The notes under the pieces are model-generated. The model had not been told where the DNA came from, did no database searches, and was given only the letters and a program-made list of their open reading frames with translations. The position numbers and the translations under genes were made by a program. From Gulosibacter massiliensis (GTDB lineage: Bacteria > Actinomycetota > Actinomycetes > Actinomycetales > Microbacteriaceae), in contig CALPQP020000044.1 of NCBI GenBank assembly GCA_943325745.2, forward strand, positions 1-6,650: DNA of 6,650 nt, written 5' to 3'. Positions 1 to 5,363 of the stretch are shown piece after piece (position 1 is the stretch's first letter; each line of letters starts with the position of its first letter).

Positions 1-23
1 GAGACTTCGTCATTAGTGAAACC

Positions 24-1322
24 GTGGCCGCGGAAAAGGAACGAGATCGCGTATTGAGGAGCGTCCGCAAGGCGCACCAACGTTTTCTGGACGACGTCGA
101 CAAAAAGTTGCGCCCCGCCGTCACGAGTTCGATTCGAGCGGTCACTGCAACGGTGAGTGGGCGCGCCGCGCTCGCCGACTCACTCGACCAACTCGCTGCC
201 CGCGTCATCCGACCGCTCAGCCACGACCTTTCCGCCCAGGGCTCCGCAGCATCCCCCTATCGAGGGTCGATTGCACGACGTGTCACTATGCCCCAGGGAG
301 GGCCACGTTTAAGCGAGCAGATGAGTGCGTCATATTCCGGTCTTGGAGTTTTCTTGGGTTCGGGTACCGTCTTGATTGACATACTTCCCTTCGAACTCGC
401 CTTTCTCTGCAGTCTGGTTTCGGGGCTCTGCGTTTTTGGTCTTGTTCACCTGATCGTCGCGATTGTGGGAAATCGTCGTTGGTCGACCTCCCTCGCCGTG
501 GCCTCCGTGGCGTCGGTCCACGCCGTGGCATGGATTCCACCGCACCTCATCAATCAGGCTTTGTTGTTTCCCGACGGATTTGTATTCCAGCCGTGGCTCA
601 TGAGCATCGTCGGGGCTGCAGCCCTCGGACTACTTTTTCAAGGTTTCATTCTCGGTTCCTATTCCAGTCGAGAGCAACTGGTCGCTCTCGAGACTGCCCA
701 AGTGAACACGGCGATCGACTTGTCCGAAGCGCGCCGGCGTGCGTGGCTGCAGCAACGGCACCTCACGCATTCACTTCACTCGTCAGTGCAATCACGCGTC
801 AACGCTCAAGCGCGCCTGATCCGGAACGGTTCGGGAAAAATCTCGACGGCCGAAAAAAGACAAGCGGTCGAGGTTCTCGAGTCTGTTCTCGACACGGTCA
901 CGGCCGACACCGCGCCTCCAATCGATGTGATTCGCGGAATTGCAGACGTCGCGGAATTCTGGTCGGGGATGTGCGACATTTCGTTCGACGTAGGACCGGG
1001 AATCGAGGCCGAGCTCGCCAACGACCTAGACGCCGCAGAGGCCCTCCAGACGGTGGTTCTAGAGATAATCTCGAACGCTATCCGCCACGGGCGTGCGACA
1101 AAAATCACCATCACCGCCCAGCGAAACTCGCCTGAGTCGATCCTCATCACCGCTGCGAATCACGGAACCCCGTTCGCGATTCATCGCACGCCGGGGCTGG
1201 GCATGGCGCTGTATGACGAGTTGACCGCTCACTGGGAGATTGGCACGGACCACGATGAACCCGTCACCCTTTCCGCAGTGATCGCGGCCCGTGACGCGAC
1301 TTCGGTGTCTCACACGATTTAG
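24..1322 (+). CDS. Four-TM sensor histidine kinase-like protein (LuxR-partner type)
   Basis: This is a probable membrane sensor kinase that would pass a signal to a response regulator not seen here. Residues 1-100 are hydrophilic and helical. About four hydrophobic segments follow (near 105-122, 125-149, 154-172 and 191-211). A DHp-like helix then carries LHSSVQSR (251-258, candidate phospho-His H252), resembling the LHGPVQS motif of kinases paired with LuxR-type regulators. A C-terminal HATPase_c-like domain has the N box EIISNAIRHG (E347, N351) and a glycine loop PGLGM (390-394). The usual DxG of the G1 box reads N379-H380-G381, so nucleotide binding may be altered. The GTG at 24 is the first recognised start, but the frame stays open to the left edge, so the true start could lie outside the window. 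Another frame ends in TAG at 14-16, which could be the end of an upstream partner gene 7 bp away. The family call is fairly firm; the signal is unknown. Confidence 0.78.
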   Translation: MAAEKERDRVLRSVRKAHQRFLDDVDKKLRPAVTSSIRAVTATVSGRAALADSLDQLAARVIRPLSHDLSAQGSAASPYRGSIARRVTMPQGGPRLSEQMSASYSGLGVFLGSGTVLIDILPFELAFLCSLVSGLCVFGLVHLIVAIVGNRRWSTSLAVASVASVHAVAWIPPHLINQALLFPDGFVFQPWLMSIVGAAALGLLFQGFILGSYSSREQLVALETAQVNTAIDLSEARRRAWLQQRHLTHSLHSSVQSRVNAQARLIRNGSGKISTAEKRQAVEVLESVLDTVTADTAPPIDVIRGIADVAEFWSGMCDISFDVGPGIEAELANDLDAAEALQTVVLEIISNAIRHGRATKITITAQRNSPESILITAANHGTPFAIHRTPGLGMALYDELTAHWEIGTDHDEPVTLSAVIAARDATSVSHTI

Positions 1323-1336
1323 ACTATTGGCACAAC

Positions 1337-1342
1337 AGAAAG
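1337..1342 (+). promoter_or_regulatory. Ribosome binding site of the thioredoxin gene
   Basis: AGAAAG lies 6 nt ahead of the ATG at 1349, in the 26-bp gap after the kinase-like gene. It is a moderate Shine-Dalgarno match. I see no convincing promoter in this gap, so the thioredoxin gene may be read through from upstream or from a promoter inside the kinase gene. Confidence 0.55.
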
Positions 1343-1348
1343 CGATTC

Positions 1349-1744
1349 ATGGCGACCGTAGAGTTTGACAAAAGCGCTTTCGAAGCGGCGATTGTCGCGG
1401 AAAACTCGTTCGTGCTCGTCGACTTTTGGGCAGCGTGGTGCGGGCCGTGCCGGCAGTTCGGTCCGATATTTGAACGCGTCAGCGACAAACATCCCGACAT
1501 TACTTTTGCGAAGGTTGACACCGAGGAGGAGCAGGAGTTGTCGGCGATGGCCGGAATTAAGTCAATCCCGACCCTCATGATGTTTCGCGACGGAATCTTG
1601 CTGTTCAATCAGTCCGGCGCAGCGCCAGAATCGGCGCTCGAAGACATCATCGCGCAGGCTCGCAAACTTGACATGGATGCCATTCGCGCAGAACTTGCCG
1701 CGACCACTACGTCAGCGGAGCCCGACCCCGGAACAGTCGTCTGA
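1349..1744 (+). CDS. trxA: Thioredoxin
   Basis: This cytoplasmic dithiol-disulfide oxidoreductase reduces protein disulfides and is itself normally recycled by thioredoxin reductase. The 131-aa protein has the full thioredoxin fold signature: DFWA at 25-28, the active site WCGPC at 30-34 (C31 and C34), KVDTEE at 55-60, and the cis-proline in SIPT (P74). It is about 20 residues longer than a minimal thioredoxin. The extra C-terminal tail (roughly 111-131) is rich in Ala, Thr and Pro, with no recognisable motif. The ATG at 1349 fits the family N-terminus and has a moderate ribosome binding site. Its last 38 bp overlap the 3' end of the convergent plsC gene. The function is secure. The symbol is less so, because actinobacteria often carry several thioredoxins. 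Confidence 0.95.
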   Translation: MATVEFDKSAFEAAIVAENSFVLVDFWAAWCGPCRQFGPIFERVSDKHPDITFAKVDTEEEQELSAMAGIKSIPTLMMFRDGILLFNQSGAAPESALEDIIAQARKLDMDAIRAELAATTTSAEPDPGTVV

Positions 1745-2420
1745 CCTTCGCCTTGATGGTGGTGGCGGGCTTCTCGTTGTAAATCCCCGCGAATTCCTGG
1801 CCGGACATCTTCTGGATTTCGATCATGATTGCGTCCGTTGCATCGCGTCGCGCTTTGCCGCTTGACGCCTCACCGTAACTCGAGAGGTCCATCGGTTGGC
1901 CGTATTCGATGCGCAACTTCGCAAAGCGGATGCCCTTGGTGCCCACCGGCTGAATTTTGTCGGTGCCTGTCAATGCAACCGGGACGACCGGAACGTTAGC
2001 GGTGAGTGCGAGCCACGCAACACCAGTCTTTCCTCGGTACAAGCGCCCGTCGAGCGAGCGCGTCCCTTCCGGATAGATCGCGAATGATTCCCCATCGACG
2101 AGTCGCGCGAGGCCGGAATCGAGGGCATCCTGAGCGGCCGAGGCGGAACCACGGTTTACCGGAATTGCGTCGATTGACTCGAAGAATTTCTTGGAAAGCC
2201 AACCTTTGAATCCTTTGCCCGTGAAATACTCGGCTTTGGCAAGGAATGACACTGGTCGCCGGGACAAGAGTGTGATGATGACGGAATCAAAAAACGAGAG
2301 ATGGTTGCTCGCGAGGATCACACCACCCTTACCCGGCATATTCCCACGCCCGATAATCCGCGCGGCGAACAGCACGCGAATGAGCGGCGGGAACAACACG
2401 CGCGTGATGAATTTGATCAT
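1707..2420 (-). CDS. plsC: 1-acyl-sn-glycerol-3-phosphate acyltransferase (PlsC/LPLAT family)
   Basis: This enzyme transfers an acyl chain to the sn-2 position of lysophosphatidic acid, giving phosphatidic acid for membrane phospholipids. It acts at the inner face of the membrane. The 237-aa protein shows the family motifs in order: NHLSFFD (39-45, catalytic H40-x4-D45), a substrate-binding block ending IPVNRG (86-91), YPEGTRS (116-122) and VPVVPVAL (143-150). A hydrophobic and basic N-terminus (1-22) and a basic C-terminus (KVRRLFRGR, about 225-233) fit membrane association. The ATG start shares bases with the cysE stop (ATGA, 4-bp overlap) and has only a weak ribosome binding site, suggesting translational coupling to cysE. 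The 3' end overlaps the convergent thioredoxin gene by 38 bp. Acyl-chain preference and the exact acceptor cannot be read from sequence, and other members of the superfamily remain possible. Confidence 0.92.
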   Translation of the reverse strand: MIKFITRVLFPPLIRVLFAARIIGRGNMPGKGGVILASNHLSFFDSVIITLLSRRPVSFLAKAEYFTGKGFKGWLSKKFFESIDAIPVNRGSASAAQDALDSGLARLVDGESFAIYPEGTRSLDGRLYRGKTGVAWLALTANVPVVPVALTGTDKIQPVGTKGIRFAKLRIEYGQPMDLSSYGEASSGKARRDATDAIMIEIQKMSGQEFAGIYNEKPATTIKAKVRRLFRGRAPLT

Positions 2421-2959
2421 GCCCGTGACTGTCGTGGGGACTTTGGAAGTAGTTGGGCAGGCACACCCACCGCGGTTCGGTTCGCTGGGACGTCCTTGAG
2501 CACGACGGCACCCGCGCCAATCATGGCGTTGTCACCGACGGTGATGGGACCCAGAACGATTGCCCCTGCACCGATTGCGACACCGCTGCCCACGGTGGGA
2601 TGGCGACGTCCGTCCTTGACGTCACCCTGCCCACCGAGCGTGACGCCGTGATAAAACGTGCAATCGTCGCCGACGACAGCGGTTTCGCCGATGACGACAC
2701 CGGCACCGTGGTCGATGAACAAGCGGCGACCAATCGTGGCCCCAGGGTGAATCTCGATGAGTGTCCACCACCGCACAATCTGCGAGACGAGACGGGCGAC
2801 AAACTTCCAGCGCCAACCCCACAGCATGTGCGTCAGCCGGTACCACCAGACCGCGTGCAACCCGGACAGCACCCAAAATGCCTCGGTGCGCGTGCGCGTC
2901 GCGGGGTCGCGGTCCAACGCCATCGCGAGGTCCTCGCGAATTCGTCGGAGAGGGGTCAC
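2417..2959 (-). CDS. cysE: Serine O-acetyltransferase (short form)
   Basis: CysE converts L-serine and acetyl-CoA to O-acetylserine, the first committed step of cysteine synthesis. The 180-aa protein is the short form, lacking much of the N-terminal helical domain of the E. coli enzyme. An N-terminal helical part (1-65) precedes a left-handed beta-helix of hexapeptide repeats (about 68-155). Residues matching the known active site are E69 (Asp in E. coli), H84 in the FIDHG segment and H120 in [15 protein letters not shown] (103-110) and the closing GVPAQLL (165-171) are also typical. The protein ends in Ala, not in the Ile that many CysE proteins insert into CysK. The GTG start directly abuts the cysK TAG (TAGGTG) with no spacer. 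A GAGGG at 2973-2977 inside cysK lies 13 nt away, rather far for a ribosome binding site. Coupling to cysK is therefore likely, and the placement next to cysK supports the function. Confidence 0.95.
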   Translation of the reverse strand: MTPLRRIREDLAMALDRDPATRTRTEAFWVLSGLHAVWWYRLTHMLWGWRWKFVARLVSQIVRWWTLIEIHPGATIGRRLFIDHGAGVVIGETAVVGDDCTFYHGVTLGGQGDVKDGRRHPTVGSGVAIGAGAIVLGPITVGDNAMIGAGAVVLKDVPANRTAVGVPAQLLPKSPRQSRA

Positions 2960-3895
2960 CTAGTCGAGAATACCCTCAAACAGCACGGTCGACAGATATC
3001 GCTCTCCGTAGGAAGCGAGGATGACAACGATGGTCTTGCCCTTGTTCTCGGGACGCTTGGCCAGCTCGAGAGCCGCCCAGGCGGTCGCCCCGGACGAGAT
3101 TCCCGCCATGATGCCCTCTTCGCGAGCGAGACGACGAGCGGTGTCGACCGAATCGGTGATCGACACGTCGATTACCTCGTCATAGACGTCGCGGTCAAGA
3201 ACGCCGGGAACGAAGTTCGCGCCGATACCCTGAATCTTGTGAGGGCCTGGTGCGCCGCCATTGAGGATTGGTGAGTCAATCGGCTCAACTGCAACCACCT
3301 TGACACTGGGCTTCTTTTGCTTGAGCACCTGACCGGTTCCCGTGATAGTTCCGCCCGTCCCGACGCCGGCAACGAAAATATCCACGGCGCCATCGGTGTC
3401 GTCCCAAATCTCGACAGCGGTCGTCTTTCGGTGAATATCGGGGTTGGCTTCGTTTTCAAACTGACGCGCAAGCACAGCGCCGGGGCGCTCCGCGGCGATT
3501 TCTTCGGCACGAGAAACCGCGCCCTTCATGCCTTCAGGGGCGGCCGTCAGGACAAGTTCCGCGCCAAATCCTCTAAGAAGCGCGCGGCGTTCAATCGACA
3601 TCGATTCCGGCATCGTCAGAACGACCTTGTAGCCGCGTGCGGCGCCAACCATGGCGAGTGCAATTCCGGTGTTGCCACTGGTCGCCTCAACGATCGTTCC
3701 GCCCGGCTTGAGTTCACCCGACGCCTCTGCGGCGTCAACCACGGCGACCCCGAGTCGGTCTTTAACACTCGACGTCGGGTTGTAGAACTCGAGTTTGGCG
3801 AGGACAATCGCTTCAGATCCGTCCGTCACGCGGTTGAGCCTGACGAGTGGGGTGTTTCCAAATGCTTCGGTAATGTCCGAATAAATGCGTGCCAT
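2960..3895 (-). CDS. cysK: Cysteine synthase A (O-acetylserine sulfhydrylase)
   Basis: CysK is a PLP enzyme that makes L-cysteine and acetate from O-acetylserine and sulfide. With the start chosen here it has 311 aa, the usual length. The PLP lysine is K45 in TSSVKDRLG. The substrate loop TSGNTG is at 72-77 and the phosphate-binding loop [10 protein letters not shown] at 178-187. S268 in GISSGAT matches the serine that contacts the PLP pyridine nitrogen. I chose the ATG at 3895 because AGGAG sits 6 nt upstream and the protein then begins [17 protein letters not shown], as in relatives. An in-frame GTG at 3931 would add 12 residues but lacks a good ribosome binding site. It is the first gene of the cysK-cysE-plsC unit and follows a 93-bp gap with a candidate operator. 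OAS sulfhydrylase is far more likely than cystathionine beta-synthase, because there is no C-terminal regulatory domain and cysE is adjacent. Confidence 0.97.
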   Translation of the reverse strand: MARIYSDITEAFGNTPLVRLNRVTDGSEAIVLAKLEFYNPTSSVKDRLGVAVVDAAEASGELKPGGTIVEATSGNTGIALAMVGAARGYKVVLTMPESMSIERRALLRGFGAELVLTAAPEGMKGAVSRAEEIAAERPGAVLARQFENEANPDIHRKTTAVEIWDDTDGAVDIFVAGVGTGGTITGTGQVLKQKKPSVKVVAVEPIDSPILNGGAPGPHKIQGIGANFVPGVLDRDVYDEVIDVSITDSVDTARRLAREEGIMAGISSGATAWAALELAKRPENKGKTIVVILASYGERYLSTVLFEGILD

Positions 3896-3901
3896 GAAGG
3901 T

Positions 3902-3906
3902 CTCCT
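3902..3906 (-). promoter_or_regulatory. Strong ribosome binding site of cysK
   Basis: On the minus strand this reads AGGAG, 6 nt before the ATG at 3895. It is the best Shine-Dalgarno sequence in the window and decides the cysK start in favour of 3895 over the GTG at 3931. Confidence 0.85.
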
Positions 3907-3925
3907 GTTTAGTGAGGTCGTGTTT

Positions 3926-3988
3926 CGACACTACAAACGGGGTCTCAATCGCGGTAGTTGTGTTACGTCAACGCCGTAACAAACGACA
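3926..3988 (-). promoter_or_regulatory. Probable cysK promoter region
   Basis: This is the upstream part of the only sizeable intergenic gap (3896-3988), and the cysKE-plsC unit should start here. A TTGACG (minus strand, 3966-3971) resembles a -35 box, but the hexamer 17 nt downstream (TTGAGA, 3943-3948) is a poor -10. A TAGTGT at 3928-3933 keeps the TAnnnT core of a -10 but has no good -35 at the right distance. I cannot name a single confident promoter. The region's role as regulatory DNA rests on its position and on the inverted repeat. Confidence 0.35.
3961..3981. repeat. Perfect 7-7-7 inverted repeat, candidate operator before cysK
   Basis: The arms TGTTACG (3961-3967) and CGTAACA (3975-3981) are exact reverse complements around a 7-bp spacer. 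The 21-bp dyad overlaps the TTGACG -35-like hexamer, the usual place for a repressor to block a promoter. The arms are only 3/7 GC and no T-run follows on the minus strand, so a terminator is unlikely. The binding protein is unknown; a sulfur or cysteine regulator would suit the gene order but is a guess. Confidence 0.5.
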
Positions 3989-4384
3989 CTAAACCGCGTT
4001 GTCGGGCGAAAGGTGCTCGTGAACCGCGATCCACGCGCCGTTCTGGCGCTCGAACACGATGGTTTCGCGTTCCGTGATGGTCGACACCTCACCACCGAAT
4101 TCGACGTCGCTCTCGACGTAATGGGTAAACACGGCCGACGAATCACCGAGCACCTGCACCCGCTGGTTGCGCGATCGGCACCCGTGAACACGAAATCCGT
4201 CGTCCTTTTCCCACGATGCCCACAGCGCCTCGTACTCGGCCCGCGAGTTGAGGCGTTCGGTGTGCGTGTAAAAGATAAAGGTCGCATCGGCTGCAAATCC
4301 GGAAAAATAGTCGGCCGTCCGATGGTTCCCGAAGTCGTCGACAATCTTTGCCGCGGCGGCCAGGACTTCGTCAACCGCGCTCAC
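3989..4384 (-). CDS. NTF2-like/SnoaL-like small protein of unknown role
   Basis: This 131-aa soluble protein has the pattern of the NTF2-like superfamily (SnoaL/DUF4440-type cone fold): an N-terminal helix pair, the [29 protein letters not shown] segment (about 32-60), and closing strands RETIVFER (106-113) and [10 protein letters not shown] (118-127). The His-rich end VHEHLS is characteristic of one SnoaL-like branch. Members of this superfamily can be enzymes (isomerases, cyclases, dehydratases), binding proteins or assembly domains, and nothing here settles which. The GTG start overlaps the ureohydrolase stop (GTGA), with GGAGA 5 nt upstream inside that gene, so the two proteins are probably made together. 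An accessory role in the same guanidino-compound pathway is an inference from this coupling only. It lies 93 bp upstream of cysK on the same strand, so read-through is possible. Confidence 0.83.
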   Translation of the reverse strand: MSAVDEVLAAAAKIVDDFGNHRTADYFSGFAADATFIFYTHTERLNSRAEYEALWASWEKDDGFRVHGCRSRNQRVQVLGDSSAVFTHYVESDVEFGGEVSTITERETIVFERQNGAWIAVHEHLSPDNAV

Positions 4385-5352
4385 GCGATTCTCCGTGCCA
4401 GAACCGTAATCAATTCATAGGCGAGGTGCGCAGCGGCGATACCCGTGATCTCTGCGTGGTCGTAAGCCGGGGCAACCTCGACGATGTCTGCACCGACCAA
4501 GTTGACACCGTCGAGCGCGCGAACCAGCCTCAGCATTTCTCGACTAGACAGTCCCCCGGCTTCCGGCGTCCCCGTTCCGGGCGTGAACGCTGGGTCCATC
4601 ACGTCGACATCGATAGAAACGTACACCGGTCGGTCGCCGACCCGTGCCAGCATTCGCGCGATCATCCCGTCGATACCGAGGTCGTCGGCGTCCGTGGCGC
4701 GCAACACCTGGAAACCTAGCTTCGTGTCGTCGGCAAGGTCGGTGTCGGAATACAGGGGGCCACGGATTCCAACATGCAGACAACCCGTCAAATCCAAAAA
4801 TCCGTCCTCGCTCGCGCGACGGAAAGGCGTGCCGTGGGTCAATGGTGCACCGAAATAGGTGTCCCACGTATCGAGGTGGGCATCGAAGTGAATGACGGCG
4901 ATGGGTCCATGCTTTTTGTGCAGGGACTTGAGAATCGGGTACGCAATGGTGTGGTCGCCGCCGAGAGTCACGACCTTGGTGCCGTCGGCGGTCAGTTCAT
5001 CCAAACCCGCTTCGATCTGGCTAATCGCCTGCGCGATATCGAAGGGATTAACCCCGAGATCACCGGCGTCGACAACTTGTGCGAGCGCAAACGGCATCGC
5101 GTCCTGTGCGGGGTTGTACGGGCGCAACAGGCGCGATGATTCTCGAATATGGCCGGGCCCAAAACGAGCGCCGGGACGATAGCTCACACCCGCATCGAAC
5201 GGGATACCCACCACCGCAATATCGGCTCGGGCTACTTCATCGCGGCGGGGAAGCCGAGCGAAGGTAGGTGCCCCGGCGAACCGGGGCACCACCGTCGCGT
5301 CGACCTGCCCGACCTTGTTTCCCGCGTTGTCGCGGGGGACGGGACCAGTCAT
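4381..5352 (-). CDS. speB: Agmatinase-family ureohydrolase
   Basis: This binuclear-metal hydrolase cleaves a guanidino group to give urea and an amine. Agmatine to putrescine is the default family call; guanidinobutyrate or guanidinopropionate are alternatives. The 323-aa protein has every metal ligand of the arginase/agmatinase fold: H134 in GGDHTI, D157, H159 and D161 in DAHLD, and D248 and D250 in SIDVDVMDP. It also has H173 in THGTPF and E292 in [10 protein letters not shown]. The [16 protein letters not shown] block (58-73) is typical of agmatinases and close relatives, not arginases. The ATG at 5352 has AGAAAG 5 nt upstream, overlapping the permease stop. The gene follows the NCS1 permease by 9 bp and overlaps the NTF2-like gene by 4 bp. 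This context suggests catabolism of an imported compound rather than polyamine synthesis; no arginine decarboxylase is in view. A perfect 10-bp stem lies in codons 21-29. The fold is certain; the substrate and the gene symbol are less so. Confidence 0.9.
   Translation of the reverse strand: MTGPVPRDNAGNKVGQVDATVVPRFAGAPTFARLPRRDEVARADIAVVGIPFDAGVSYRPGARFGPGHIRESSRLLRPYNPAQDAMPFALAQVVDAGDLGVNPFDIAQAISQIEAGLDELTADGTKVVTLGGDHTIAYPILKSLHKKHGPIAVIHFDAHLDTWDTYFGAPLTHGTPFRRASEDGFLDLTGCLHVGIRGPLYSDTDLADDTKLGFQVLRATDADDLGIDGMIARMLARVGDRPVYVSIDVDVMDPAFTPGTGTPEAGGLSSREMLRLVRALDGVNLVGADIVEVAPAYDHAEITGIAAAHLAYELITVLARRIA
4390..4394 (-). promoter_or_regulatory. Ribosome binding site of the NTF2-like gene
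   Basis: GGAGA on the minus strand lies 5 nt before the GTG at 4384, inside the last codons of the ureohydrolase gene. It supports this GTG as the true start and the 4-bp overlap as real. Confidence 0.7.
5267..5290 (-). repeat. Perfect 10-bp GC-rich stem with a TTCG loop inside speB
   Basis: Arms GGTGCCCCGG (5267-5276) and CCGGGGCACC (5281-5290) are exact reverse complements. In the mRNA sense (minus strand) the four loop bases are TTCG. The stem begins about 62 nt after the ATG and encodes VVPRFAGAP, residues conserved in this family. No T-run follows, so it is not a standard terminator. It could pause ribosomes or protect the message, or simply reflect codon choice. Confidence 0.6.
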
Positions 5353-5357
5353 TGCAG

Positions 5358-5363
5358 CTTTCT
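5358..5363 (-). promoter_or_regulatory. Ribosome binding site of the ureohydrolase gene
   Basis: AGAAAG on the minus strand lies 5 nt before the ATG at 5352 and shares bases with the TAG stop of the permease (5362-5364). This supports the ATG as start and tight coupling of the two genes. Confidence 0.65.

Noticed and set aside
479..1135. Plus-strand open frame (218 codons) in another frame of the sensor kinase gene
   Set aside because: It overlaps transmembrane and ATPase coding sequence that makes biological sense; the alternative translation is Arg/His-rich and has no motif.
1221..1249. TTGACC as the -35 of a thioredoxin promoter
   Set aside because: The hexamer at the right distance (CACGGA) bears no resemblance to a -10 box, and the site lies within kinase coding sequence.
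2453..3274. Long plus-strand open frame (273 codons) across cysE and cysK
   Set aside because: It is antisense to two clearly recognisable genes, has no family motif, and is rich in Arg, Gly and Asp as expected from a shadow frame in high-GC coding DNA.
3896..3931. Longer cysK start (GTG at 3931, 12 extra residues)
   Set aside because: It lacks a good ribosome binding site, while the ATG at 3895 has AGGAG at 6-nt spacing and gives the family's usual N-terminus.
3961..3981. Inverted repeat before cysK as a terminator for the NTF2-like gene
   Set aside because: The arms are short and only 3/7 GC, the loop is 7 nt, and no T-run follows on the minus strand. An operator is more plausible.
5267..5290. 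speB stem as a sign of a mobile palindromic repeat inserted in the gene
   Set aside because: The stem encodes residues (VPRFAG) that are typical at this place in actinobacterial agmatinases, so the protein is not interrupted, and I see no second copy in the window.
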